64,000 nucleotides of DNA from Flavobacterium anhuiense (GCF_900101855.1 NZ_FMVC01000002.1:99318-163317), one strand, 5' to 3'; positions 44,448 to 53,644 are shown, counted from the stretch's first letter. Notes: generated by a model not told the origin, from the letters alone. Program-made: numbers and translations.

Positions 44448-45437
44448 ATGAAAATCCTGAAACTATTATTCATACTCATTCCTTGCTTAAGTTTTGGCCA
44501 ACAGGTAAATATAAAAGCATTAGATATTAATTTAACGAATTACGAATATCCTTTTCCTGTTCATTTTATTGAACTGAGCAACCAACGCCAGTACTTGAAA
44601 ATGAGCTATATGGATATTATACCAGAAAACTATAATCAAAAAAACATTGTTTTACTGCACGGAAAAAATTTCAATGGTGCCTATTGGGAAACTACAATTA
44701 AAGCGCTAACAAAAGAAGGGTATCGTGTGATTGTTCCAGACCAAATTGGTTTTGGGAAATCTACAAAACCAGACCATTTTCAATACACTTTTCAGCAATT
44801 GGCCGAAAACACCAAAAGACTTTTAGATCATTTAGGAATTAATAAAACCACAATTTTAGGTCATTCTATGGGCGGAATGCTGGCAACGCGTTTTGCATTG
44901 ATGTATCCAGAAACTACAGAAAAACTGGTTTTAGAAAATCCGATTGGTTTAGAAGATTGGAAATTAGTCGTGCCATACCAACCTGTTGATTGGTGGTACG
45001 AATCGGAATTAAAACAGAATTACGAAAGCATTAAGCAATACCAAATGGCAAATTATTATGACGGAAAATGGAATGCCGATTATCAAAAATGGGCTGAACT
45101 TGGCGCAGGCTGGACAACTGCACCAAATTATGACATTGTGGCTTGGAACTCGGCTCTTTTGTACGATATGATTTTTACACAGCCTGTTTTGTATGAATTT
45201 AAAAACATCAAATGCCCAACATTATTGATTATCGGAACGAGAGACAAAACCACCTTAGGAAAACCTTTAGTTTCTGAAGAAGTGAGAAAAACAATGGGAA
45301 ATTATGCTGAATTGGGCAAGAAAACTCAAAAAGAAATTCCGAATGCAAAACTCGTTGAGATTCCAAATACGGGACATTTACCACATATCGAATCTTTTGA
45401 TTCGTTTATAAAATCATTAATCGTATTTTTGAAATGA
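44448..45437 (+). CDS. Alpha/beta hydrolase, exported
   Basis: 329 residues with a signal peptide (MKILKLLFILIPCLSFGQ). Nucleophile elbow GHSMGG with S140; the probable acid is D266 (IGTRDKT) and the base H310 (PNTGHLPHIE). The oxyanion-hole motif is VLLHGKNFNG. The closest general class is the epoxide hydrolase/esterase type of alpha/beta hydrolases; the substrate is unknown. It stands alone and is followed by a long inverted repeat. Confidence 0.9.
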   Translation: MKILKLLFILIPCLSFGQQVNIKALDINLTNYEYPFPVHFIELSNQRQYLKMSYMDIIPENYNQKNIVLLHGKNFNGAYWETTIKALTKEGYRVIVPDQIGFGKSTKPDHFQYTFQQLAENTKRLLDHLGINKTTILGHSMGGMLATRFALMYPETTEKLVLENPIGLEDWKLVVPYQPVDWWYESELKQNYESIKQYQMANYYDGKWNADYQKWAELGAGWTTAPNYDIVAWNSALLYDMIFTQPVLYEFKNIKCPTLLIIGTRDKTTLGKPLVSEEVRKTMGNYAELGKKTQKEIPNAKLVEIPNTGHLPHIESFDSFIKSLIVFLK

Positions 45438-45448
45438 TATTTTTTTTT

Positions 45449-45526
45449 CCGCCACGAATTACACGAATTTACACGAATTAATTTTCTAAAATCTTTAAAT
45501 AAAAAATTAGTGTAATTTGTGGCGAA
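45449..45526. repeat. Long inverted repeat (GCCACGAATTACAC type)
   Basis: Arms CCGCCACGAATTACAC and GTGTAATTTGTGGCG about 45 bases apart; the left arm also contains a tandem ACACGAATT. It fills the gap between two genes and has no coding content. Confidence 0.7.
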
Positions 45527-45563
45527 ATCTAAAATTTAAAATCAACAATCTAAAATTAAAATT

Positions 45564-45953
45564 ATGTTTACAATAGATCAAATAAAAGAAGCGCACTCTA
45601 AAGTTAAAACTGGTGCAGATTTTCCAAATTATATTCAAGATTTAATAATCCTTGGCGTTAAAGGGTATGACACTTTTGTACACGACGGAAGCGTTGTTTA
45701 CTACGGATTAAACAATTACACAGCCGCAGCTGAAGAAAAATATCCTGAAATTAAAGTTGCTGACTATCCTAATAAAGAACTTTTTATAGAGCATTTGGTA
45801 AAGCATCAGCATGGAGAAACCGATTATATGACTTTCTGCAATCATTGCGCTCAATGCGGTATTGCGAAATGGCGTGTTGATATTGTGGAAATGACTTGCA
45901 CTTATTTTGATAAATCGGAACATGAAATTTTAATCGAAAAAATCCCAGTTTAA
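45564..45953 (+). CDS. DUF1398 family protein
   Basis: 129 residues. Matches the DUF1398 pattern from the start (MFTIDQIKEAHSKVKTGADF), with GVKGYDTFVHDG, YYG and the conserved CNHCAQCGIAKWRVD block, in which three cysteines and a histidine could bind metal. The family has no established function. It ends 14 bases before the ThuA-like gene, and the next genes follow closely, so this may be the first gene of a run to 49545. Confidence 0.85.
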   Translation: MFTIDQIKEAHSKVKTGADFPNYIQDLIILGVKGYDTFVHDGSVVYYGLNNYTAAAEEKYPEIKVADYPNKELFIEHLVKHQHGETDYMTFCNHCAQCGIAKWRVDIVEMTCTYFDKSEHEILIEKIPV

Positions 45954-45967
45954 TTATTCCAACATTC

Positions 45968-46825
45968 ATGACTATTTTTAACCAAAACCACCAAACCTTT
46001 TTTAAAAGAAGCATTTTAGTTTTTCTTTTAACGTTTTCTATGTTTGGCTTTTCGCAAAAGAAAAAAGAGAATCCAAAATTTAAAGTCGTTGCTTTTTATA
46101 CCGCAAAAAATGATCAAGCGCATATCAGTTTTGTGCATGAAGCCAATAAATACTTTCCAAAATTAGCAGAAGAGAACCATTTTGAATATGATTCTACCAG
46201 CAATTGGGACAATTTAAACGCTAAGTTTTTGGCAAAATATCAGATTGTTTTATTTCTAGACACACGTCCTGAAAAAAAAGAACAGCGCGAAGCTTTCCAG
46301 AAATACATGGAAAATGGTGGGGGTTTTATCGGATTTCATTTCTCAGCATTTGCATTAAACAATTCAAGTTACAATCAAGATTGGAATTGGTATCACAATA
46401 CTTTTTTAGGTTCTGGTGAATATGGAAGCAATACTTGGAGACCAACTTCGGCAGTTTTGAGAATAGAAAATCAGCATCCTGTGACCAAAAATCTACCTAA
46501 AACTTTCTCTTCTGCTCCAAACGAATGGTACAGATGGTCTAACGATTTAACCAAAAATCCGGACATCGAGATTTTATTAGCGATAGATGAATCGAGTTTC
46601 CCTTTAGGAACTGGTCCAAAAGCGCATGAAATTTGGCACAGCGGTTATTATCCTGTCGTTTGGACCAATAAAAAATACAAAATGCTATACGTAAACATGG
46701 GACATAATGATATCGATTATGAAGGCGGAACAAACAAAACCTTATCGTATACTTTTGAAAACAAAACACAAAGTCAATTAATTTTGAATGCTTTGCTTTG
46801 GCTTGGCAATTCTAAGAAAAAATAA
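45968..46825 (+). CDS. ThuA-domain protein, exported
   Basis: 285 residues with an N-terminal signal segment (ILVFLLTFSMFGFSQ). The ThuA-like glutamine-amidotransferase-type fold is visible (KFKVVAFYTAKNDQAHISFV, YQIVLFLDTRP, YMENGGGFIGFHFSAFA, HPVTKNLPKTF). The family is tied to trehalose or other sugar use in some bacteria, but the reaction is not known. It is 2 bases upstream of the sulfurtransferase gene and so is part of the same run. Confidence 0.87.
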   Translation: MTIFNQNHQTFFKRSILVFLLTFSMFGFSQKKKENPKFKVVAFYTAKNDQAHISFVHEANKYFPKLAEENHFEYDSTSNWDNLNAKFLAKYQIVLFLDTRPEKKEQREAFQKYMENGGGFIGFHFSAFALNNSSYNQDWNWYHNTFLGSGEYGSNTWRPTSAVLRIENQHPVTKNLPKTFSSAPNEWYRWSNDLTKNPDIEILLAIDESSFPLGTGPKAHEIWHSGYYPVVWTNKKYKMLYVNMGHNDIDYEGGTNKTLSYTFENKTQSQLILNALLWLGNSKKK

Positions 46826-46827
46826 AA

Positions 46828-47673
46828 ATGTCTACTACTCTTTCTCCATTAATTACAGCTGAAGAATTAATTGCCAATCCTAAAATCATTCTGATTGATG
46901 CTCGAACTGGCGCAAACACTTTTGAAACTTATCAAAAAGAACATTTAAAAGGTGCGCGTTTTGTCGATTTAAATCGTGATTTGGCTGCAGTTCCTGAAAA
47001 TCCAACAAATGGTGGAAGACATCCGCTGCCATCTTCACAAGATTTTGCGAAAACTCTCTCTTCATTAGGAATTTCTCCTTCAGATCATGTTGTGGTTTAT
47101 GATGATAAAAACGGATCTAATTTCGCAGCTCGATTCTGGTGGATGATACGTGCGATTGGGCATGAAAAAATTCAGGTTTTAAACGGCGGTTATCCAGCAG
47201 CAATTCAAGCAGGATTTCCGACTAATTCTGGAATTGAGACTTTTGAAAAAACAATATATCCTTCGCAGGAATGGAAATTGTCTTTAGCCGATATTGAAGA
47301 AGTCGAAAAAGCCCGAAAAAACGATCAAAACATTGTAATTGATGTTCGTGATAAAAACAGATTTGACGGTCTGGTAGAACCATTGGATTTAATTGCAGGG
47401 CATATTCCTGGAGCCGTTAATGTTCCGCTAACGGAAAATCTGGATGAAAACGGATTCTTTAAACCAGCTGATGAGTTGGCTGAAAAGTATAAAGCTATTT
47501 TGAAAGATATAAAATCAGAAAACACAATCGTTCACTGCGGTTCTGGAGTTACAGCATGCCATACATTATTGGCAATGGATTACGCTGGACTTCCAATTCC
47601 GAAATTATACGCAGGTTCTTGGAGCGAATGGTCAAGAAATGACCGCGAAATGGCTTTAAAAGAAAACAAATAA
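46828..47673 (+). CDS. sseA: Sulfurtransferase, 3-mercaptopyruvate type (tandem rhodanese)
   Basis: 281 residues, two rhodanese domains. The first (about 10-130) lacks the catalytic cysteine (VVVYDDKNGSNFAAR). The second (about 150-275) has C237 in the loop CGSGVTA, the form typical of mercaptopyruvate sulfurtransferases rather than thiosulfate ones (CRKGVT). The entry DGLVEPLDLIAGHIPGAVNV is also standard. It moves sulfane sulfur to thiols or cyanide in the cytosol. It lies in a close plus-strand run and is separated from the next gene by 18 bases. Confidence 0.92.
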   Translation: MSTTLSPLITAEELIANPKIILIDARTGANTFETYQKEHLKGARFVDLNRDLAAVPENPTNGGRHPLPSSQDFAKTLSSLGISPSDHVVVYDDKNGSNFAARFWWMIRAIGHEKIQVLNGGYPAAIQAGFPTNSGIETFEKTIYPSQEWKLSLADIEEVEKARKNDQNIVIDVRDKNRFDGLVEPLDLIAGHIPGAVNVPLTENLDENGFFKPADELAEKYKAILKDIKSENTIVHCGSGVTACHTLLAMDYAGLPIPKLYAGSWSEWSRNDREMALKENK

Positions 47674-47691
47674 TACTTTACAAAAAATATA

Positions 47692-48933
47692 ATGCAACAC
47701 TGGGATATACTTTTATCAAATCAGGTAAATAAAAAGAAATTAATCGAAAATATATTAAATGGCGAAGCAACTGGAGAATTAGCCATTTTTAACAATCAAA
47801 AAGGAATATTGTTTTCTGATATTGCAATCGAAAAATTCATCGAAAAAGAGTTTCAATATGACAGTGTTGAAGCTTCGCCAGATTCGCACAGACAGCTTCG
47901 AACTTTTTCCTCTGGCGAACGTAAAAAAGAGTTTTTAAAATACTGCATCAATCAAAAACCAGATTACATTATTTTTGATAATCCTTTTGATCATTTAGAC
48001 CAAGCTTCACGAGTAGTTTTAGCCGATTCGTTAAAAGATTTGACGAATGATATTGCGATTATTCAGCTTTTAAACCGTACTGTTGATGTTCTTGAATTTG
48101 TGCCCAATAAAGCTCAAATAAAAGACAATACATTCGAATTGCATCCATTTAAAAAAGCCGAAAATCATTTCAAAACATTAAATACAACAGCAATTCCAAA
48201 AGCAACAGAAACTCACATTTTTCCCGAAAATGAATTAATCAGACTCGAAAATGTTTCGGTAAGTTATGAAGAAAGAAAAATCCTGAACAACATTTCTTGG
48301 ACCATCCAACAAGGAGAATTCTGGCAGTTAATCGGTCCAAATGGATCTGGAAAAAGTACCATTTTATCTTTGATTACAGGAGACAATCCGAAAGGTTTTG
48401 GGCAGAATTTATTCTTATTTGGAAGAAAAAAAGGAACCGGAGAAAGTGTTTGGGATATTAAAAAACAAATCGGAATTTACGCCACTTCAATGATGGATTT
48501 GTTTCAAAAAGGACATACATTGGAGCAAATGATTCTCTCAGGATTTTTTGACCAAATCGGATTATATACAGAACCTACAACACATCAGAAAAATATCGTA
48601 ACACAATGGCTTGAAGTGATCGAAATGACACACTTGAGAAAAAAGCGTTTTATAGACCTTTCTATCGGGCAGCAGCGCGTTGCATTAATTGTTCGCGCCG
48701 TTTTAAAACATCCGCCTTTATTGATTTTAGATGAACCTGTAGAAGGTTTAGATGACGAAAATGTAGATTTGGTAATTCAGCTTATCAACACCATAAAACA
48801 AGAAACCAACGTTTCTATACTATATGTTTCTCACCGAATTGAACAAGGCCTTGCTCCTACTTCTGTTTTCGAACTTTTGCCTTCAGAAACAGGTTCAATC
48901 GGAAAAATAAAATATCATTCAGAATTAAATTAA
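47692..48933 (+). CDS. ModF-like ABC ATPase with degenerate first half
   Basis: 413 residues, two ATPase halves without membrane segments. The second half is complete: Walker A GPNGSGKST at 215-223, a signature-like LSIGQQRVAL, and Walker B LLILDEPVEGLD. The first half has a signature SSGERKK (about 73-79) and a Walker B-like DYIIFDNPFD, but no Walker A, so it should not hydrolyse ATP. The layout is that of ModF-type proteins, whose function is not settled. It abuts the lipoprotein gene downstream with no gap. Confidence 0.85.
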   Translation: MQHWDILLSNQVNKKKLIENILNGEATGELAIFNNQKGILFSDIAIEKFIEKEFQYDSVEASPDSHRQLRTFSSGERKKEFLKYCINQKPDYIIFDNPFDHLDQASRVVLADSLKDLTNDIAIIQLLNRTVDVLEFVPNKAQIKDNTFELHPFKKAENHFKTLNTTAIPKATETHIFPENELIRLENVSVSYEERKILNNISWTIQQGEFWQLIGPNGSGKSTILSLITGDNPKGFGQNLFLFGRKKGTGESVWDIKKQIGIYATSMMDLFQKGHTLEQMILSGFFDQIGLYTEPTTHQKNIVTQWLEVIEMTHLRKKRFIDLSIGQQRVALIVRAVLKHPPLLILDEPVEGLDDENVDLVIQLINTIKQETNVSILYVSHRIEQGLAPTSVFELLPSETGSIGKIKYHSELN

Positions 48934-49545
48934 ATGAAAACAAAATTTGCAGTATTTCTCCTTTTACAATTCATCTTGATTTCGTGTTCCAGCACCATTT
49001 CAACAGTAAAAAAAGAATATACTTTAAACAATTCAAAAGAGCTAAAAATAGATTGGACAATTAATTCTAAAGAATGGATTCTAAAAAATGATACTCTTAC
49101 AGGAAAAGGTTCTCTTTCACCGTGGGGCGTTTTAGTTTCAAAAAAACAGCTCCCAGAGAATTATGAAATCAATTTGAAAGCCAATATGACCAACGAATCT
49201 TTATTTGAAATTATGCTCAATTTGGATAAAGGAAAATACATTAGAACCTATTTGTATCAAATTGATCAAAATATTGTAATTGGTGATGGAGTTTATGATA
49301 AAAAAGACGATTCGTATGGCAAACGAGGCGGAAAAACCTTATTTAGAAAGCCAATGCAATTAGAAAACAATAAATGGTATGCTGTAAAAATTAAAGTCAT
49401 GAACAACCAATTATCATTTTCTGTCGACGGTAAAACGAGTTTAGAATGTTCTTTAGAAAAAAGCAATCTAAACCAAAAAGGAAAATTAGGCTTTATAACC
49501 AACGGAGAAGTCAAAATAACTGATTTAAACATTAGAACACTTTAA
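48934..49545 (+). CDS. Lipoprotein with DUF1080/LamG-like domain
   Basis: 203 residues with a lipoprotein signal (FAVFLLLQFILISC). The body is a jelly-roll, concanavalin-like domain (IDWTINSKEWILKNDTLTG, NYEINLKANMTNESLFEIML, NNKWYAVKIKVMNNQLSFSV, DGKTSLECSL) similar to the DUF1080 / 3-keto-disaccharide hydrolase group, which often binds sugars. It begins immediately after the ATPase stop. With the ThuA-like gene nearby, a sugar-related role is possible, but nothing fixes the substrate. Confidence 0.75.
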   Translation: MKTKFAVFLLLQFILISCSSTISTVKKEYTLNNSKELKIDWTINSKEWILKNDTLTGKGSLSPWGVLVSKKQLPENYEINLKANMTNESLFEIMLNLDKGKYIRTYLYQIDQNIVIGDGVYDKKDDSYGKRGGKTLFRKPMQLENNKWYAVKIKVMNNQLSFSVDGKTSLECSLEKSNLNQKGKLGFITNGEVKITDLNIRTL

Positions 49546-49557
49546 AGCATAAGTTTA

Positions 49558-49659
49558 ACCATTAAGATATTAAGTTAATTAAGTACTGCGCTTAATTTTC
49601 TTTGCTAAGAAAACATTAAGCTATTAGGCATATCTTAATTAATTTAATAGCTTAATGGT
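49558..49659. repeat. Long inverted repeat (ACCATTAAGATATTAAG type)
   Basis: Arms ACCATTAAGATATTAAGTTA and TAATTTAATAGCTTAATGGT about 60 bases apart, with further internal pairing. It is just ahead of a compact terminator. Confidence 0.65.
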
Positions 49660-49666
49660 AAAAAAG

Positions 49667-49693
49667 AAAAAGCTCCATCAGGAGCTTTTTTTT
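49667..49693. terminator. Bidirectional terminator between convergent genes
   Basis: AAAAAGCTCC / GGAGCTTTTT with loop ATCA and T-run on both strands. It serves the lipoprotein gene and the RluD-type gene. Confidence 0.85.
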
Positions 49694-49715
49694 AATATAT
49701 TCTATGTTAAAGAAT

Positions 49716-50759
49716 TTAATTCTCTTCTTCAGTATTATGCGACTTCACATAATTACGCCATTTCTCGATACAATCCTGAAAATCCTGAGGCAATTCTGTA
49801 TCAAAACGCATTAATTCTCCCGTATTCGGATGAACAAATCCAAGCGTTTTAGCATGCAGCGCCTGACGTGGTAAGGCTTTAAAACAATTCTCGATAAACT
49901 GTTTGTATTTTGTAAAAGTCGTTCCTTTCAAAATCAAATGACCGCCGTAACGCTCGTCATTAAACAACGGATGACCAATATGCTTCATATGTGCACGAAT
50001 CTGGTGCGTTCTTCCTGTTTCTAGTCTACAAGAAATAAGAGTCACATAACCAAAACGCTCCAAAACTTTATAATGCGTAATAGCAGGTTTTCCAATTTCT
50101 GGATCATCAAAAACCGCCATTTGCATTCTGTCTTTCAAATGTCTCGCTAAGTTTCCTTCAATTGTACCGCTATCTGCCACAACATTTCCCCAAACTAGAG
50201 CAATATACTCGCGTTCGGTAGTTTTAGCTTCAAATTGCTTTGCTAAATGCGTCATAGCAGCTTCTGTTTTTGCCACAACCAAAAGACCAGAAGTATCTTT
50301 ATCGATTCGGTGAACCAAACCTGGGCGTTCGCTGCTGTTCATTGGCAGATTTTCAAAATGAAATGCCAAAGCGTTCACTAAAGTTCCAGTATAATTTCCG
50401 TGACCTGGGTGTACAACCAATCCCGGTGGTTTATTGATCAGCAATAACGCATCATCCTCATACACAATATCCAACGGAATATCTTCTGGATCTACCCTAT
50501 TTTCAAACGGAGGATGCGACAACATGACCGTAATCACATCAAAAGGTTTTACTTTGTAATTTGATTTTACGGGAATATCATTTACAAAAATATTTCCATT
50601 AGTTGCCGCATTCTGAATTTTATTTCGTGTGGCATTCGGAATCAAATACATTAAATATTTGTCAATACGTAAAAACGCTTGACCTTTTGGGACTTCAAAT
50701 CTGTAGTGCTCAAATAATTCGTCTTCCAGATCTAAATTTTCTTCAATATTATTGTTCAT
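49716..50759 (-). CDS. rluD: Ribosomal large-subunit pseudouridine synthase (RluA/RluD family)
   Basis: 347 residues from the ATG at 50759; the longer frame from 50810 lies inside the PASTA gene and is unlikely. An N-terminal S4 RNA-binding domain (about 28-90, FLRIDKYLMYLIPNATRNKI) precedes the catalytic domain. The catalytic aspartate is D153 in HRIDKDTSGLLVVAKTEA. The S4 domain and overall length favour RluD (23S rRNA helix 69) over RluA or TruC. Its start overlaps the stop of the PASTA gene by 11 bases, so the two are coupled. Confidence 0.93.
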   Translation of the reverse strand: MNNNIEENLDLEDELFEHYRFEVPKGQAFLRIDKYLMYLIPNATRNKIQNAATNGNIFVNDIPVKSNYKVKPFDVITVMLSHPPFENRVDPEDIPLDIVYEDDALLLINKPPGLVVHPGHGNYTGTLVNALAFHFENLPMNSSERPGLVHRIDKDTSGLLVVAKTEAAMTHLAKQFEAKTTEREYIALVWGNVVADSGTIEGNLARHLKDRMQMAVFDDPEIGKPAITHYKVLERFGYVTLISCRLETGRTHQIRAHMKHIGHPLFNDERYGGHLILKGTTFTKYKQFIENCFKALPRQALHAKTLGFVHPNTGELMRFDTELPQDFQDCIEKWRNYVKSHNTEEEN

Positions 50760-51369
50760 CACTTGGGGTTTCTGCAGGCACCGCAGTACTATCTGTTGCC
50801 TGACTTTCATCTACATAACTTGCTTTTCCATCTCCTAAAACTAAATCAATTTTAGAAGCTTTAAGCACTCTATCTCCAACTTTTAAGTTTCTTCCTTTTA
50901 AACGCATTTCCAATACCATATCTTTTCCAAGATTCGGAATATACGTAATCGTTCCTGGCTCAAGACCTAACGCTTTTAAGGTTGGCACAGCCTCACGATA
51001 TGTTTTTTCGATTAAATCTGGAATTTTCACAGAAGAAAAACCAGAAGCATTAATCTTGATATAAATTTTTCTACCCACTTTTACCATTGTTCCAGGAAGC
51101 GGATCTTGCTCAACAACACTATATTTTGGGTATTCACTTCTGTAATCAACGCTATCCAATAGAACATAGTCCAAATCCAGTTCATCCAATTTCTCTTCTA
51201 CTTGTTCCTCAGTCAATTTAGACAAATTCGGCACCGCAATTTCGTGTCCGTGATCTGTTGTAAAAGTTAACCAATGCATAAATAAATAACCAATAACAGC
51301 GATTATAGCTGCGGCCGCAAGCAATTGCAAGAAAAAAACTCGGCTTGTTAAATACTGACGTAAACTCAT
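50749..51369 (-). CDS. Membrane-anchored PASTA-domain protein
   Basis: 206 residues: one N-terminal membrane helix (about 11-33, VFFLQLLAAAAIIAVIGYLF), then two extracytoplasmic PASTA domains (about 42-110, VPNLSKLTEEQVEEKLDEL; and 113-180, IPDLIEKTYREAVPTLKALG), then a disordered acidic tail. PASTA domains bind muropeptide or beta-lactam-like ligands in other proteins. There is no kinase or transpeptidase domain here. It lies upstream of rluD and divergent from ddl, an arrangement seen in Flavobacteria and consistent with a wall-related role. Confidence 0.9.
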   Translation of the reverse strand: MSLRQYLTSRVFFLQLLAAAAIIAVIGYLFMHWLTFTTDHGHEIAVPNLSKLTEEQVEEKLDELDLDYVLLDSVDYRSEYPKYSVVEQDPLPGTMVKVGRKIYIKINASGFSSVKIPDLIEKTYREAVPTLKALGLEPGTITYIPNLGKDMVLEMRLKGRNLKVGDRVLKASKIDLVLGDGKASYVDESQATDSTAVPAETPSDEQ

Positions 51370-51830
51370 AAATTTATTTTTAATAGCGACAAAGATAAAG
51401 TATTTCGTTTCAAAAAAAATGATAATTTTGTTTAAAACAAGAAAGTCCCGAGATTGTCATCCTGAGCGAAGTCGAAGGATAATTTTTTAGGAGCTAATCC
51501 CGCTTTCGCCTATATCTTTTTGTCTGCAGAAAAAGCAGCCAAAAAGGATACCGGCTCTATCGGGGCTAGGGCACTCGGTTTCATAAAAACGATCTTTAAC
51601 AGAAATTAGTACAGTTTTATTCTCGAAAGAACTATAAATATAAAGTTTGTCATCCTAACCAAAGCCGAAGGATTTACACAAAGTAAATAGACAATCTTTG
51701 TAGAGCTACTTGCGAAGATTTCTCCTCCGCCGAAATGACAATATTGAGGAAAAATCTTTTTAATTAGTGCAATTAGTGGTAAAAAACTTGAAACATTAAA
51801 CTTGAAACAATTAAAAAATAAAAACATACA
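51370..51830. repeat. Cluster of Flavobacterium-type intergenic repeats
   Basis: No gene. It contains GTCATCCTGAGCGAAGTCGA at 51455-51480; a long hairpin at 51490-51580 (minus strand TAGCCCCGATAGAGCC through AAGCGGGATTAGCTCC); and an imperfect inverted repeat at 51645-51744 (TTGTCATCCTAACCAAAGCC and CCGCCGAAATGACAA). The ddl promoter must lie in the last bases, but I see no clean box. Confidence 0.65.
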
Positions 51831-52802
51831 ATGAAAAACATTGCCATCATCATGGGCGGCTATTCCAGCGAATACAAAATATCTTTAATTAGCGGAAATG
51901 TCGTGTATCAATATCTTGACAAAACAAAATACAACGGATTCCGCATTCACATTTTCAAAGAAAAATGGGTTTATGTAGACGAAAATGAAGCCGAATTTCC
52001 AATTGATAAAAATGATTTTTCAGTTACAGTAAACGGTCAGAAAATCACTTTTGACTGTGTTTTCAACGCTATCCACGGAACTCCAGGAGAAGACGGATTA
52101 ATGCAGGCGTATTTTGAATTAATCGGAATGCCACAATCTTCTTGCGATTATTACCAATCGGCTTTAACATTTAACAAAAGAGATTTATTATCTGTTTTAA
52201 AACCATACGGAATCAAAACAGCAATTTCTTATTATCTGAATAAAGGAGACGAAATCAATACAGCAGAAATCGTTAAAAAAGTAGGATTGCCATGTTTCGT
52301 AAAACCAAACAAAGCAGGTTCTAGTTTCGGAATCTCAAAAGTAAAAACCGAAGCTGAATTGCCAATTGCAATTGAAGTAGCATATAAAGAAGATAACGAA
52401 ATCATCATTGAAAGCTTCCTTGACGGAACTGAAGTTTCTGTGGGAGTTATCAATTACAAAGGCGAAATTATCGTTTTACCAATTACAGAAATTGTATCAG
52501 ACAATGATTTCTTTGATTACGAAGCCAAATATGAAGGGAAATCGCAAGAAATTACGCCAGCTAGAATCTCTGACGAATTGACTAAAAAAGTCTCAGAAAC
52601 TGCGAAACGTGCATACGAAGTTTTAAAAATGAGAGGTTTTTCAAGAAGCGAATTCATTATTGTAAACGGCGAACCACACATGCTTGAAATGAACACCATT
52701 CCAGGTTTAACAACAGAAAGTTTGATTCCGCAACAAGCAAAAGCGGCTGGAATTTCTCTAGAAGACTTATTTACAAATGCAATTGAGTTAGCTTTAAAAT
52801 AA
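51831..52802 (+). CDS. ddl: D-alanine--D-alanine ligase
   Basis: 323 residues, full length. N-terminal MGGYSSEYKISLISG, the substrate loop HGTPGEDGLMQAYFELIGMP, ATP-grasp core (CFVKPNKAGSSFGISKVKTE, IIESFLDGTEVSVGVI) and the metal-binding end EFIIVNGEPHMLEMNTIPGL. It makes D-Ala-D-Ala for peptidoglycan in the cytosol. Single gene ending in its own terminator; the divergent neighbour is the PASTA protein. Confidence 0.97.
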   Translation: MKNIAIIMGGYSSEYKISLISGNVVYQYLDKTKYNGFRIHIFKEKWVYVDENEAEFPIDKNDFSVTVNGQKITFDCVFNAIHGTPGEDGLMQAYFELIGMPQSSCDYYQSALTFNKRDLLSVLKPYGIKTAISYYLNKGDEINTAEIVKKVGLPCFVKPNKAGSSFGISKVKTEAELPIAIEVAYKEDNEIIIESFLDGTEVSVGVINYKGEIIVLPITEIVSDNDFFDYEAKYEGKSQEITPARISDELTKKVSETAKRAYEVLKMRGFSRSEFIIVNGEPHMLEMNTIPGLTTESLIPQQAKAAGISLEDLFTNAIELALK

Positions 52803-52815
52803 GATGCTAAGATAC

Positions 52816-52858
52816 TAAGGTTCTGAGATTCTAAGATTTTTCAGAACCTTATTTTTTT
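52816..52858 (+). terminator. Terminator of ddl
   Basis: AAGGTTCTGA / TCAGAACCTT arms followed by ATTTTTTT. The loop contains GATTCTAAGAT, the same word family as the repeats near 62641-62690. Confidence 0.75.
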
Positions 52859-52951
52859 AATACAATTGCCAGAATAAGCAATCTCGAAGTTTCGTCAAAA
52901 AATCCTTCACAAGAAAAGTTAGTATCATAGTAACTTAGAACCTAAAAAAAA

Positions 52952-53644
52952 ATGAAAGAAATCTTTGAATGGAATAGATTATTTTACAACAATCTCCCAG
53001 AAATCTTTATTCTGGAAGTGATATTCCGTTCAACGGTAATGTTTACGATTTTACTCCTTACTTTAAAGTTAGCTGGAAAAAGAGGCGTTAAACAATTATC
53101 TGTATTTGAAACCGTAATAATTATTGCATTAGGTTCGGCAGCGGGAGATCCAATGTTTTATGAAGATGTCGGAATCATTCCGGCAGCAATGGTATTTTCA
53201 GTTATTATAATTTTATATCGATCTGTTACTTGGCTTACTGGAAAAAGCAAAAAATTTGAAGAATTCATAGAAGGAAAAACCGAATGCTTAATCAATGACG
53301 GAAAGTTTTCCTTATCAAGTTTTAAAAAAGAAAGTCTGGCACAAGACGAATTTTTCTCTGAACTTCGTGTAAAATCTATTGAGCATTTAGGACAAGTAAA
53401 ACATGCCTTTATCGAACCAAGCGGAGAAATAAGCGTGTTTTTTTATCCAGACGATGAGGTAAAATACGGACTACCTATTTTGCCATCGCTGTTCAATGAA
53501 AAAAATAAAAACATCACAAAAGATGGAATTCACGCTTGCACCTTCTGCGGACACACTCAAAAGCTGACAAAAGGAACTGCAAACTGTGAAATCTGCCATA
53601 AAGATGAATGGGTGACAGCAATAAATACAAAAAGAATCACTTAG
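52952..53644 (+). CDS. YetF-like DUF421 membrane protein with C-terminal zinc ribbon
   Basis: 230 residues. Three membrane helices in the first 90 (VMFTILLLTLKLAG, LSVFETVIIIALGSAAGDPM, PAAMVFSVIIILYRSV) and the cytosolic DUF421 domain (CLINDGKFSLSSFKKESLAQ, DEFFSELRVKSIEHLGQVK, HAFIEPSGEISVFF). A four-cysteine ribbon follows at C196, C199, C212 and C215 (CTFCG, CEIC). YetF-type proteins have no firm role; the ribbon is an addition compared with Bacillus YetF. Confidence 0.88.
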   Translation: MKEIFEWNRLFYNNLPEIFILEVIFRSTVMFTILLLTLKLAGKRGVKQLSVFETVIIIALGSAAGDPMFYEDVGIIPAAMVFSVIIILYRSVTWLTGKSKKFEEFIEGKTECLINDGKFSLSSFKKESLAQDEFFSELRVKSIEHLGQVKHAFIEPSGEISVFFYPDDEVKYGLPILPSLFNEKNKNITKDGIHACTFCGHTQKLTKGTANCEICHKDEWVTAINTKRIT

